From the NCBI GenBank assembly GCA_012932295.1, contig JAAONU010000013.1:7672603-7736602 (forward strand): a stretch of DNA of 64,000 bases, written 5' to 3'. This DNA is from Cyclina sinensis (lineage: Eukaryota > Mollusca > Bivalvia > Venerida > Veneridae). Position numbers and translations under genes: made by a program. The notes beneath the pieces are model-generated. The model saw only the letters and a list, made by a program, of their open reading frames with translations. It was not told where the DNA came from and made no database searches. This document shows, piece after piece, positions 11,699 to 24,500 of the stretch; within the stretch, counting starts at the first letter, position 1, and each line of letters starts with the position of its first letter.

Positions 11699-12875
11699 CT
11701 GTTAATAGAGGTTAGAAAATGTGGGTTAGACTTGGCTTGGTTAATCATTATGCATATCAACCTATAACTTTTGTAAGCTACATCTTTCAACATTTTGGAA
11801 AGTCTGTGTATTTATCATTCAAAAACAAACAGTCTCTTTTGTATTTATCTATCAAAAACAACAGACTTTTTCATATTTTCATTTTTAAAAACCAAGAAAG
11901 GAGAGGACAAGGAAAGGCATCTTCATCTGGTCTCATATATGTATGTAGCTTACAAAATGTAGGATTAACTAGCATAGAAGCAGGCATAATTTTAAAGTCA
12001 CATGAATTTTAAAAGGCTTGGTTAGAGTAACTAGCATGTGACCTTGCATTATACAAATTATGTAATGTGCAATATAGGCAAATGTGCGTGCAACTGTGAG
12101 TATATATTAGTTAGCATTCACTTTCAGCGTCTTGCAGTTTGTATATAATTTCTTAATCCTCTTGCAATTTTTTGGCAATTTCTACATATAAACTGCATTT
12201 CCCAATAATTTAACATTTCAAGATATTAACACCTTTCTAAAATGACTACAAAGTAAGAAAAAACTGAAGAAAGAAATATTTGTTAGAATCTCTTAAGGTA
12301 CAATGCCCACTGCCAAAAAACAATTTGGCCATAAAGTCCCTGTTGTTTAAATATCTAACTTTTCTTTCCATCTAATCTGATATATTTTATCTCATTTCAT
12401 CTTTTCTTAATGCCTTTGACTAAAACTGTTGAACTGAAGCTCAAACCTGTATATCTAGCCAAGCATAGCTTTTATTTTTTAAAATAAACAACATCAAATG
12501 ACAAAACACAAGATTCATGAGACATATAGGCTATCTGTATTTGAGATATTATCAAAGCTAAGCCCAGTTATAAGCTTTTTCAACAGTTTCAGCTATGCTG
12601 AAGTACAATATAAGTAGAGCTGAGCTGAGATCAAATATATACGCAGCGAGATTTCTTTTGGTATTTAATACTACATCAGTTTAAATTTGTAAATCACTTG
12701 AATTTCTGTCTGTTCTAGTAGACATAGATATCTTGACTAAGAACACATGTTGATTACATACTTAATATCAAAAGCTTAAGAATATCGATCAGTGCAGTGC
12801 AGTACTTTTTGACATATGTTAAAATCATTACATGGGATTCTTTTATTCCCAAGTTTATTATTGAAAGCATCCTTA
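11699..12875. other. AT-rich intron-like DNA
   Basis: No supported feature. A plus-strand open frame near 11719-12012 lacks codon structure and is AT-biased. Confidence 0.4.
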
Positions 12876-14738
12876 AACAAGAGGGCCATGATGGCCCTGT
12901 ATCGCTCACCTGAGTATGACTGCTTTTAACAAAGTTGCTATGGACCTGGTTAATTGACCCCAGATGACCCATATTAGAACTTGACCTAGAAATTATCGAA
13001 ACAATCTCTTTGACAAATTTCCAGGATATTTGGACTGAAAAAGTAGCCCCTAGAGTGTTAACAAGGTTTTTAGATATAAAGGCTCTGTGACCTAGTTTTT
13101 GACCCCAGATAACCCATATCCAAACTTGAGCTACAAATCATTAAAACAACCTTTCTGACAAATTTCCAGGACATTTGGACTGAAAATGTAGCCTCTAGAG
13201 TGTTTACAAAGTTTTTCGATATTTGGGCTCTGTGACCTAGATGTTTTGACTCCAGATGACCCATATTCAAACCTGAGCTAGAAACCATAGAATTAAGCTT
13301 TCTGACAAATTTCCAGGTTATTTGGAATTAAAATAATACCTCTAGAGTGTTAACAAGGTTTTTCCATATTTGGGCTCTGTGACCTAGTTTTTGACCCAAG
13401 ATGATCCATACTCCAACTTGAGCTAGAAATCATCAAAAAAACCTGTCTGACAAATTTCCAGGATATTTGGACTGAAAATGTAACCTCTGGAGTGTTAAAA
13501 AGTTTTTTACATATTTGGACCATGTGACCTAGTTTCTGATCCCAGATGACCCATATCCAAATCTGAGCTAGAAATCATTGAAACAACCTTTCTGACAAAT
13601 TCCAAGGACATTTGGACTAAAAATGTAACCTCTAGAGCATTAAAAAGGTTTTTCTACTTTCGGGCTCTGTGACCTAGTTTTTGACCCCAGAAAACCTATA
13701 TTCAAAACTGAGCTAGAAATCATCGATAGAACCTTTCTGACAAATTTCCAGGTTATTTGGACTGAAAATGCTACATTTAGAATGTTAACAAGGTTTTTCC
13801 ATATTTGGACTCTGTGACCTAGTTTGTGACCCCAGACGACCCATATTTGAACTTAATCTAGAAATCCTCAAGGCAACCTTTCTGACAAAGTTCCAGATTA
13901 TCTGGGCTGAAAATGTAACCTCTAGAGTGTTAACAAGGTTTTTCTATTTTTGGGCTCTGTGACCTAGTTTTTGAACCCAGATGACCCATATTTGAACTTG
14001 TGCTAGAAATCTTTGAAACAACCTTTCTGACAAACTTCCAGATTATTTGGGCTAAAAATGTAACCTCTAGAGTGTTAACAAGTTGTTTCTATTTTTGGGC
14101 TCTGTAACCTAGTTTTTGAACCCTGATGACCCATATTCGAACTGAGCTAGAAATCATAGAAGCAACCTTCCTGACAAATTTCCAGATTATTTGGTCTAAA
14201 AATGTTACCTCTAGAGTGTTAACACGGTTTTTCAATATTTGGGCTCTGTGACCTAGTTTTTGACCCAGATGACCCATATTTGAACTCGACCTAGAAATCG
14301 TCAAAGCAATCTTTCTGACAAATTTCCAGATTATTTGGGCTGAAAATGTAACCTCTAGAGTGTTAACAAGATTTTTCTATTTTTTGGCTCCGTGACCTAG
14401 TTTTTGAACCCAGATGACCCATATTCGAACTTGACCTAGAAATCATCAATAGAACCTTTCTGACAAATTTCCAGGATATCTGGACTGAAAAAGTAGCCTC
14501 TAGAGTGTTAACAAGGTTTTTCTATATCTGGGCTCTGTGACCTAGTTTTCCAACACTGATAACCCATGTTCGAACTCGTCCGAGATATTAATGAGACAAA
14601 CTGACCAAGTTTCATGACAATTGAGGCAAAAATGTGACCACTAGAGTGTTAACAAACTAATTGTGGACGGACGGATGACGGACAAAAGGTGATCAGAAAA
14701 GCTCACTCTGTCACTACGTGACAGGCGAGCTAAAAAAG
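12876..14738 (+). mobile_element. AACAAGAGGGCC/GCTCACCTGAG element with ~146-bp minisatellite
   Basis: It has the same 5' end as the 6.5 kb element and ends in GCTCACTCTGTCACTACGTG followed by ACAGGCGAGCTAAAAAA. About eleven units of ~146 bp contain GGCTCTGTGACCTAGTTTTT, CTGACAAATTTCCAG and CTCTAGAGTGTTAACAAGG. The shared ends with a different internal monomer show modular makeup. Confidence 0.8.
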
Positions 14739-15483
14739 AAAATACCTCATTATGAACTAATGGGTCGACATTATTGAAAATGGAAGTATTGTGTTAACTG
14801 AAACATTTTAGCAAACAGAGTAACTAATAAAGGCCGTACATGGTTATCACACTGATTCGATAGTATCAAAATATATTAAAGTCTTCCTTGTGTCATATCA
14901 GTTATGGTGTTATTGCAACAAAGTGACAGAATAGGGACAAAGGTAACAAAACAAAGAAGCACTTGTGGATACAAAACAAAGCAATAGAAAACTACCATGT
15001 CAAAAGCAGGTATCAATCTAACACAGATTATCTGCTGTACAGATCAGACAGACAGGAAACTTCATAATTCCTAGTATTTACTTTTAAATATTGCTTATGC
15101 AGCTTTACGATGAGTTGAAAAATGTGAAAATCTCTTTTAATCAAAAAGGAAGAACCTGCATTCCTTAATAATGAATACCTCATACAGTAATCATGGGATC
15201 TATAGAAAAATCTTCTTAGAAAATCGACAACTACAAAACTAAAACAGGGTAAAAAAAAAAGATTTTTGAAAAAAAATTATGGCAAGAACAATATACATAA
15301 GACAGAAATGAACAATTGAGTGAATTTAACTAAAAAAAAAAAAACCTTTAAGATTTCTGCACTAACACATCTCAGAAGACTGAAGCTAAAGATTCAAAAT
15401 GCTTGAAAGGAAAACATCTAAAAATAACTGAAAAACATCTACTGCTAAACAAAAGTCTCTCTGAACCTACAAAATATTTTCAT
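14739..15483. other. AT-rich intron or 3' UTR
   Basis: Nothing else recognised. If the 15.6 kb exon is terminal, this holds its 3' UTR. Confidence 0.35.
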
Positions 15484-15653
15484 CTATTGATAAGCATTGT
15501 GGAACTTTAAGCTGAGTGTGGCCATTTTAAGCCTCTGACGCAGATCTTTCATATATGTTTGATTGCTCATGCTTTTTGTTAACGAGTAGTTCTGGATTAA
15601 CGAAAGGGGTGCTGGCGCCAGCTTTGCCTTATTACCTTGAGGATATGATTGGC
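15484..15653 (-). CDS. Candidate exon: terminal (55 codons) or 18-nt microexon
   Basis: A good acceptor (acgtttcag) opens a phase-1 frame of 55 codons to TAG. It begins QSYPQGNKAKLAPAPLSLIQ and continues NYSLTKSMSNQTYMKDLRQR. An internal donor TCAAG|GTAATA at 15636 would instead make an 18-nt phase 1-1 microexon that joins in frame to the 11.7 kb exon. Both readings are compatible with the sequence. Confidence 0.45.
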
Positions 15654-15699
15654 CTGAAACGTAAAACAGGATTTTACATTTAAATAAATATATCAGATA

Positions 15700-17632
15700 T
15701 ATCATGTATACATAATTAAAAAGCCCAGTTGGTGGAAGAAATATCTAAATACAAGCAAAATTACTCCTCAAGCTAACCACAATTTTTACCATCAAACCTA
15801 ATTTTCTCTTACAAAAAGAATGTAAAATACTTGTAAATTAACTTTCTGCTGTATGCTTGTGAAGTTTGGGGATTTGGCACTGAGGCAGATTTCATTTTAA
15901 TTCATGTAAATATAAAACTCCAAACTGTTTTAAATGATTAAACTTCAAAATAAAATGCTAGTATAATATTTTCATTTTTTAACCACCTCTTTTTAAAAAC
16001 TTCATTAATGTTACTGATACATGCTTTTGATATATAAATGTGAACACATAAAAGACAATTTTATATATCAGTGGAAAGTAAGAAATTAAATTTTTGACAC
16101 AGAAATACTTGCATTATGGGTAAGAACAGCTATCACAGAAAGCAGACAATATTTTAACAATTAACATGTGTATGCTAGCATGGATTCAAGCATGTTTTGG
16201 ACAACATAAATTTCCTTTTTACATTTTTTTTCATTGTTTTCTAAAAATGTAGTTCTTTAACTAATCTATTTTCATAGACAGTATTTTTTGAAGTTTTGAT
16301 AAATGCTGACAGTCTAACAAAACTTTCAAACTAGCTAATTGCAATAAAATTCCATAATCATTCGTCTATGAAATATAATTCTAAGATAGCATGACACAAA
16401 TTTTTCATTTCCATAAACTGTACATGCTCATATGCATTAATACTCACTGAAAAAAGACACTTTATTAAATGGAATAATTTCTTGTTTTACCAAAAAAATA
16501 GTTCCTCTCTTTAACTCTTTAAAAAAAAAAATGAATCCATACTGTTACATAACATTCAACACAATACAGTTATCAGATGGAGAGCTCTGATTTACTTCTG
16601 TAGCTGAAAAAGAAGACCTCATAATAAAATGAAATTTTGTTAATGTGGTAAAACTTTTAACCATTATACCCCTATGAAATTTTCAGATAAATAAATTCTT
16701 AAGTACAAATCCTAACTAAACATAAGTCTCTTCTCCCGCTCAGTTCAGGGAGAAGGGATTTCTTAAAGTTAACTAACATTCTATAAAAATCGAATGCATA
16801 CACGCAAAGCATCTAGAATGAATTAAGATATTTTGTCCTATACCCACATTTTTCAAGAAAGCTTCCCCATTGTAACAAACAGGATTTCTTGCAAGATACA
16901 CTGATTCGTTGTACAATGATGGTCCATTTTGCAAACCTAACTCCAAATTGCAAAGTCTGGGTTTGCAAATGGATCTTGGGTTACAAGTTAGTTACAGTTT
17001 GTGTAATAAGTTTGTAAGTACATGTGTCACTAAAACAGGGCTACATTAAGCCAAAGGTTTACAACAAGTAGGTAGGCAATAACAGAACAGTTCTAGATGC
17101 ACATAGTTGGGCTGTAACTTAATTCAGAACATTAAAAGTTAGCACTATTTCTGTTACACAACATACTAAGATCTTTCTAGTTTCTTTTTTTTTATAATCA
17201 AAGATGAAAAGTATAATAATTCTGTCTAAATTTAAGTTGAAGCCCACTATATACATGTAAGTTAAATTTCCTAAAGGCAAATGACTAAAATGCAATAGCT
17301 TCATTTTGATTTACATAGCATGAAAGCTTGAAAATTTTCAAAGCTTCTATAGCTCACAATTGCTCTCAGTTATAATTACAATACAACTCCACTGATGCAA
17401 ATGTAAAACATTATTTATGCATAGCAAGCGTTTCTGTGTGTAAATATTATTTAATAATATTTATACATACTCTATTTCATTAAAAAATTTCTTCCATCTA
17501 CAAATCTAACATGAAATCACAGCAATCTGCTGTTTTGACAGATTTTGGATCACAAAGCTTTTTGCCTTTAAGAGTTCTATACATTGTACAAGGTAGGTTA
17601 GATAGGTATTCATGATTTATTAAGCCAAGTAC
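15700..17632. other. AT-rich intron-like DNA
   Basis: No exon, repeat array or RNA gene recognised. Confidence 0.4.
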
Positions 17633-17668
17633 CTATATAAAAGAGCTTGTGAGCCAACCCGGGCGGAC
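17633..17668 (-). CDS. Candidate 36-nt microexon
   Basis: A GC-rich island in AT-rich DNA lies between acatttcag and ATATAG|GTACTT. In phase 1-1 it reads PPGLAHKLFYI. A second frame (phase 2-2) is also open. The strong acceptor and the composition jump favour a real exon. It is too short for homology. Confidence 0.4.
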   Translation of the reverse strand, partial: VRPGWLTSSFI

Positions 17669-19447
17669 CTGAAATGTTAAAGACATTAGCTACTATATTT
17701 AGATTGGGTACATAAATGGACCTATCTATACACTGGTTACTATTATAATGTTCCTTTGTCTATTGCGCAAAAAGCTGCCTACAAACTTTTATAACTGCTT
17801 ATGAGGCTTAATTAACAGATTTTTTTTTTTTTAATAAATCACAGCTTGATGTCTTTAATGAGAAACAAGTTTAAACTCTATGAATGTAACTGAAAAAATA
17901 TTAAGGTTTCTCAAAAATCTGAAACATTTTAGCACAAGGCCTTGACAACTATTTACTGGTAGATATTTAAGTCGATCATGTAAGCCAGAAAGTACTAGAG
18001 GCTATAAAACAGTATATTTTGCCATTTCAAATACATATAAAGCATTTGGTTGAAGCATAACACATGCACATGTATCTGCATAAAACATGTTTAAATACAA
18101 GAGACAGTAATCCATGTATGTTTCAAATACGAAGCTTGTGGTCGATTATCAAAACAAAACTTAAAATATTAATGAATTTAGAGAAGGCTGAAGGAAAAAT
18201 ATTTTTCTTGTATTAAGAACCATACAGAAATTTATATCATTTTATAGAAATCATTTTACGAAATGAGTTTAACAGTAGACCACAAAAACACCATTCTTGT
18301 AAACCAGTAACTGTGTGAAAAAGTTTATACCATCTCCAACACTTGAAACACAAAAGTATGTCTCAAATATTAAGCTATCAACCAAACTTGATTGATGCAT
18401 GTTACTATAAATATTAACATTTAAACATTAGCTTCAGTCCTTTGTAAGCTTATAATTCAATTTATTTTTAAGTTTTTAATTTCAAGATGAGAATGTTAGA
18501 AAAAGATGATCAAAACATCAACAGATTAACACCAAGTCGATGATGTCATAGCAACTGTCAAAGAAACCATTACATCCTACAGCAAAAAAAAAGCACAGAA
18601 TTTTTAACTTATGTTCTTGGTAAATTAAGAAGCATAACTGACCAATTTCATTGTAAAATGTCTGGTAAAAGAGAACAGTATTCAATATGTTTATATATAG
18701 GAAAGCTTCTATATGCATTTACAATAAGAATGAATATATGTAAAATATCCTTTGCGAAGCGAAGATATCATAATGTTATAATGTATCATGATCAATGCTG
18801 GAATGCTTCAGTATGAGCCTTTGCTAAGCTATGATACTACAAAATACAGTGTGTGTATGCTTAGAATGGTATGTGGGTGTTGACTAGTACTGAAGCATTG
18901 TGGATTTTTACAGCCAGACCCTACAAAAACAACTATATCTATACACACAAATTCTGTAAAAAGCACTCTAATTACTGCTATGCATTCTGTGCATATAGTC
19001 TTTAGCTTAAGGAATCAAAAATTTACAGGAAAATTTTAAAGGGAGAAGACATGAACAAACCTTTTAAGTATAGCTAATTGGTTTTAAATTTTTCTCTATC
19101 AAATATGAATGCTTCAAATATTTATTTGGACGCCATTCATGTACAATGGCATGCAAGAAAAAAAGTTGAGTCTACACCCCTTATGATATTACCTGACTTC
19201 TACGCACAGTTTGCATGTGTTTATACATAACCACTTCCCTCTAGTCCCTATACCAAAGCATGCGATCCTACAAAGCCATTAGCTGTTCACACATACAACA
19301 TTCTTTACACAAAGCATGTCAACTTAGAAAATTAAACAGCTATTACCCTTTCATTTGTTAATTTTGTGTATAATATTAGAGTTATGTGTTGTATTTTCAA
19401 GAAACTGAGATTCCAAAATAGACGTCAGTTTCAAGAAAACAGGTTAC
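17669..19447. other. AT-rich intron-like DNA
   Basis: Only short homopolymer runs and unsupported frames were seen. Confidence 0.4.
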
Positions 19448-19509
19448 CTTGAATTAGACTGATTCAATAGCTCTGGAAAGGTCTCTACAGGAATTTCTAC
19501 ATCTACAAG
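19448..19509 (-). CDS. Weak candidate exon
   Basis: 62 nt from cattaag to TTCAAG|GTAACC. One frame is open: LVDVEIPVETFPELLNQSNS (phase 0 to 2). The donor is good, the acceptor poor. Its exit phase does not lead to the long frames of the exons at 15.6 and 11.7 kb, so it may be an alternative exon or a chance frame. Confidence 0.22.
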
Positions 19510-19989
19510 CTTAATGGATTACTAACATATGAAAAATCACATCCAAATTTTGTAATCACTCACATCAACAGTCAAAATCTTAAAGAACTGACCCTTCTTA
19601 ATATCAATCATTTTTGTTTGTCTTGAAACACCAAATGTCCACAACTTAAAAAATAAAGGACAAATGTGGCTTGACATGACCTTAAGTATATCCTTAAGAA
19701 ATACATATTTTTCTTTCTCGAGAAACCTGCACAAAATGACCACAGTCCATTGTGTTTATAACTATCATACATATGAAAGGTTAAGCCAAAACACTGCGAG
19801 GTTCTTTAAATTAAATTAATACAATAATGTATTACATAGGTTTCTCAATATCTTGCTATGTCTATGTTTTTTTTTATTCAGTTTACATGCAATTCTAAAG
19901 GTAAGGAAAAGTGGGAGAGTTAAGCCTAGACATGCTTTGTATAATTTGTATCTGTACCTTTCTACCTAAATGTGTTATATAAAAGCTCC

Positions 19990-20165
19990 TCATTGCCCCT
20001 GGTTTATAATATGGACCTTTATAACAGGTAGTTTTTGAACCATCATGTACGGAGAAGGGGCCGCAGTAGCTCCTTTTGAGAAATGCAGTTTTACAGGCTC
20101 AGTGTTGCCTGATGGGTAAACGGGTAAGCTTCGACCTAGCCTGTACTTCTTGCGTCGACGTCGGC
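19990..20165 (-). CDS. Candidate exon or terminal exon, basic peptide
   Basis: After a weak acceptor (atttaaag) there is an open frame of 57 codons to TGA, entered in phase 1, the phase left by the 22.1 kb exon. It begins RRRRKKYRLGRSLPVYPSGN then TEPVKLHFSKGATAAPSPY. Codon content and local GC suggest coding. If it is internal, possible donors are CTAG|GTCGAA (30-nt exon, phase 1) or AAAG|GTCCAT (phase 0). If it is terminal, it ends at 19990. Function unknown. Confidence 0.45.
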
Positions 20166-20401
20166 CTTTAAATATAAATAGTTACCATAGAAATATGGCT
20201 CTCTGAGTAATCTTACACAAAAGTATAAACATGCTACATTTTATACAACAAATCATTATGTTTCAGAAAACAATGAAAAGCCTTTTAAAACTCTCCTGAA
20301 ATTTCATTTTAAATTGCTTATTTTTTCTTGTGGAATGTAGAACAAAAGAAAACAAACTATAAAGCATTTGTCTAATAAGTGAAGACTGGAATATGTAGAA
20401 C

Positions 20402-20463
20402 TTCTTTTTCTTGCAAAGTTAACTCCCCTATACTTTCCTTCTTGCTAAGTTACCTCCCCTATA
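20402..20463 (+). repeat. Short duplicated motif CAAAGTTAACTCCCCTAT
   Basis: Two near copies lie side by side: TTCTTGCAAAGTTAACTCCC and TTCTTGCTAAGTTACCTCCC, each followed by CTATA. It looks like a two-unit fragment of a dispersed repeat. A similar GGGAGGTAACTCC occurs near 45020. Confidence 0.5.
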
Positions 20464-20810
20464 TGTGTGAACAGACATTTGCAGTAGCAGAGCAAAACAC
20501 ACACTGCTAATCAAATGGCCAAATCACAGCAAACAAACACACACTGCACTTGGTGATACTAATGGATTTTCTAATTCATGAACATGATAGGAATGAATGT
20601 TTGCCAAATTTTGCTTTCTATTAGTGCACATCCATGGAAAAAGGAATGTTTACATGTACAACACAAAATCAGGATTTATTGAGACTGTTTAATCTAGGGT
20701 ACTACAAAGGAGTTGAGGCTTAAAATTTCTATGATAATGACAAACTTTCACAAACAATTGTTTTTGTAATAGTAACATCCATAAAACCTAGAGCTTCATT
20801 GAATATGATT

Positions 20811-21461
20811 AATACCCTGCAATACCACCTTGTCAGAGGAAAAGGGGAAATACAAAATGCATCACACACATTAACACTTACTGAAAATCTTTCATACCAA
20901 GTTTCAAATTGATTTTCTTAAGATGTGGAAGTATATAGTTTTCATCACAAGAGTTTGCTATGAAGGGCCGTCTTACCACAGAGCATGCACTGACATGCAT
21001 GAAATATGTTTCAAACTGATTTACAATTACTGATGGATATGCATACCAAGTTTTAAATTGATAGTCCTGAAAACTGTGTCATTAGATTTTCCTTTGACAG
21101 GCTTGAAACTGCAGAGTGGGCATTGGCATGCATGAAAAACAAGTCACACATATCTACACATATCTGTGAACATGCCTACCAAGTTTCAAATCTATTGCCC
21201 TAGAAATATGTATGTATTTGGTATCACAAGATTTTATGATTGGCAATAAAACTGCAGAGTGGGCACTGGCATGCATGAAAAATGCATTTAGCACATCTAC
21301 ACTCATTGCTGAACAGCACACCAAGTCTGAAGTTGGTAGTCGTAGATATGTGGAAGCAGTTCGCATCACAAAATTTTTGCAACAGACCTACTGACTGATA
21401 AACTGACTGACCGTAAGATGACTCCTATATACCCCTTCAAAAAAACTTTGACAAGGGTGTA
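20811..21461 (+). mobile_element. Element with ATACCC...GGGTGTA ends and ~140-bp units
   Basis: It starts AATACCCTGC and ends TATACCCCTTCAA...TTGACAAGGGTGTA, a hairpin. Three to four units share CTGCAGAGTGGGCA, TGGCATGCATGAAAAA and CATACCAAGTTT. ACTGACTGACCG precedes the 3' hairpin. It resembles the outer element of the 55 kb nest. Confidence 0.55.
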
Positions 21462-22082
21462 AAAAACACAGATACTGTATCCATGTAAAATAATTGTAAA
21501 TGCTGTCATTCTCAGAGATATTATTTAAAGCTATTATCTGTGTATGCTTCAAAAAGAAAAGACAGCTGTACTGGTCATAGCCTTCTTCATAGAATGCTGC
21601 ATGAGACAGGAAGGTACATATAGACATTCTAAATTGTAAAATAGACTGGAACAGAAGCTGTTACCACCATTAGCACAAATATATAGAAGTAGTTTTTGCT
21701 TAGTTCTATCAAATCTACCTGAAAAATCAACATTCTATTGTACTGACAAAGTTTCTTAGTATGTGACCTACAAGCCCAGTTTCTACGCAGCATGACCAAG
21801 ATACAAATCTTGCCAATAACTGCTGGTGCAATCATGTATGTCATATCAGAAACTCAGACTTGAAAGAAATGATTATAGAAGCAAAGTGTATTAATAAAAT
21901 GAAATTCAATATTGAATGTTATCAACTGTTCAGTCACATTGCTAGCAATTCACATATTGCGGTATCACGTCTGATCACTTCGTATTTTGCGATCACATCC
22001 AACATGAGACAATGACAGAAGCTGCACATATATAGCCAGGATAATGTAACAAACATACTTCCAAATCAAAATTTGTGCCTAC
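21462..22082. other. Intron-like DNA
   Basis: No supported feature. Confidence 0.35.
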
Positions 22083-22145
22083 CAATGAAAAGCTCCAATG
22101 ATGTGTAGTGCTGCGATCCGACCACCAGCTGATAATACCCTGTAC
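22083..22145 (-). CDS. Candidate phase-1 exon downstream of TTLL3 stop
   Basis: 63 nt between cattcttag and CATTG|GTAGGC, phase 1-1. It is open in that frame with peptide TGYYQLVVGSQHYTSLELFI. Base composition is richer in G and C than the flanks. Its entry phase fits the internal phase-1 donor at 23661 in the last TTLL exon, so it could start an alternative C-terminus. I recognise no family. Confidence 0.45.
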
Positions 22146-23307
22146 CTAAGAATGATCTCAAGCCATGCGTGACATAATGAGTTTTTGATTGGTTTATAAT
22201 GGCTCATTTACAGAGTTAATTACGAAACTTAACAAATGAGGTAATCATAAGAAAAACAAACAAGCTCCATTAACAAAAACAAAAATACAGTTAACTGAAA
22301 TGTTAACAAGCAATCCCAAAGACTTCTATGAAGCACCCATGAAGAAATCTTTATTAAAACCTGAATTTTATACTAAGTATATAACCCATGAAAAACTGCA
22401 TTATATTTCAAAAAAAAAAATAGGAAAAAAAAAAGATACAATCTCCTTTACCAATAGAGTCTTTGGTTATTTTTTTCTGTACATTAATGCATTTTGTCAT
22501 TGAGTGTGCAAAATATGTCACACCTTCATATATAAATATATAACAGACAGTCTAGACTACAGAGAAAATCCATGCAGAATATAATGTTAATTAGAATAAA
22601 CAAACGGTGCAAAATAATTCCATGTAAAGTATTTACCGTCAAAAGCCAGAAACATATCTGTCTCGCAGAATATAAGCATAATAATCTATTTACCTATTAA
22701 AAGTGCTTTGAATAACAAATAAATATAAAATCCTCTGCTAAAATCTGATGTAAAAATAAAAATTCTGTAAATTGAAAATACAACAAATCTGCTATATATA
22801 TACAAAACCATCTAAATGTAAAAATAAAATTCTACATAAAACTGTTATACAAGCAAAATGCATATCAAGTGTAAGAAATAAATGCATTTTCCTATGTCGT
22901 CCCTAGCAACAAGTACTGACATCACTTTCGACACCAGCAGAGAAGAAAAGATACAAAGCTGTCCACTGCAACATTAAAATTTCGATCATTTGCTGTAAAT
23001 ATCCATTTTCATCCATTTGCCTTCTAAGCACTTGTCAAATGGACAGAAGTAAGCAATTCTTAACTTTAGACTAGTCCTCAGGTTTTCCTCTCTACATAAA
23101 TTATTGCTATCTCTCTTGCCCGAGACCCTACCATGTAAACAATTTCATGTATAACAATGTTATTGCAGTGGACAACTTTGAGCCTATACGAGCATATACA
23201 CAATTTGCATACATACTATTTGCATGTGTTTAACATAATCTTTCCTAGAAAAATGTTGCTTTTCTAATTCTAATTTCACTGGCCCAGATTCTCTCACTAC
23301 AGTACCT
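22146..23307 (-). other. Probable TTLL3 3' UTR and downstream flank
   Basis: AT-rich, directly after the TTLL stop, with the candidate AATAAA at 22350-22355. In the alternative transcript proposed from donor 23661 this would be intron. Confidence 0.4.
22350..22355 (-). promoter_or_regulatory. Candidate polyadenylation signal AATAAA for TTLL3
   Basis: This is the first AATAAA I found on the minus strand after the TTLL stop, implying a 3' UTR of about 0.95 kb. The hexamer is common in AT-rich DNA, so the call is weak. Confidence 0.3.
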
Positions 23308-24500
23308 CTAATAATTCTCAATTGGAAATGTGGCAGAACCTGGGCCAGGACGATATAGGTCCTCTGTAGACCGAGTCAGATTGAAGTATCGAAACTTTGG
23401 ACTTTTCTCATCATCTGGGTTGAAAGTGACATTTATACTGGCATAGGGAACTTTTGGAAACTTAATTGTAACTTCAGGTTTCCTAGCTCTACTATTGCTC
23501 CGTGGTTTCCCCTTTTGTTGTCTTGGTACACCCAGCTGACGTCTTTTTGGCCTCCTAGGTTGACTGGGAAAAGCATCTATATTGTAATATTCACTCAGAA
23601 TTTCTTGGGTTTGTGTTTGGGTGCTACTGTTAACAAGAGAAAAGGGGATATTGACATTACCTTTTGCCTGGGCTTTAAGCGTCTTCAGATCAGTGGTTTC
23701 CACATTGTTTACACTTAGAGCAGGGCGATCTCTGTTTTCTGTACTAGGTATTGTATAGTTTGTAGACACAGAAGTTCTAGAAACAATTTTCTTTGTGGAA
23801 AGATTTGAAACGTAGCTAGAAGGAATAGCACCAGATCCAAACATAGACATCTTTGGGGCCAGGTGTGGAGATGACGGGGAAGACCTATTTGCTCCTAATT
23901 CTGAGTGACCCTCATCCACAATGACATCTGCATCTGTTCGTCCAAATGCGGAATGGCGACTTTGTTGCGAATGTCGACCATGCTCTATATGATGATGACT
24001 ATGCAAACTAGCACTTTCTGTTGCGAGTTTATCAGCAGTTACACATGTGTTACTGTTACTTTGACTTGCACTCGTATTGTTCACAATTTTGGGAGACCTT
24101 TGTACTTGTGTTCTCTTTTTCACCTGTGCCTGAGGATCATTATTTTCACGGCTAACAGACTTTTTCACTGGAGCAGAATTGGTTGGTTTTGAAGTACTGT
24201 TATCTTCTTGATTATTTTCACTGAGTGGTCGCCGGGAATTTCCCGCTGTTTTGCTGCCTGTTTCTACACTATTTCCTGTGAGTTTATCATTAAATATCAC
24301 CTGCTTCTCCTTTCGCGGAGAAAACACTGCATCAGAGTCATTGTTTTTCTTCACATTCATCCAACTTGGCTTTTTAATTGTCCCTCCCTCAGCACACAGA
24401 TTGATCCCTATGTAAGGTGGTACCGTCACTAATGGCTGCTTGTAAGCAAGTTCAAATCTGCCTATGTCACAGTTTCTGTCCCATTTTCTATCCAGTACCA
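23308..24500 (-). CDS. TTLL3: TTLL3-like terminal exon t, disordered tail
   Basis: Acceptor atttcag at 24501. The 1193 nt run to a TAG stop at 23308. The first 50 codons ([39 protein letters not shown]) finish the conserved core. The remaining 345 residues are Ser/Asn/Thr-rich and basic, with a His-rich spot ([12 protein letters not shown]) and Arg/Lys clusters ([19 protein letters not shown]). They look disordered and could bind microtubules. An internal good donor at 23661 (AAAAG|GTAATG, phase 1) could shorten this exon in an alternative transcript. Confidence 0.95.

Noticed and set aside
11719..12012. 97-codon plus-strand frame
   Set aside because: AT-biased composition, no conserved motif, no splice context; sits just upstream of a real minus-strand acceptor.
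23515..24432. Plus-strand frames opposite the TTLL last exon
   Set aside because: Antisense shadows of a real minus-strand coding exon.
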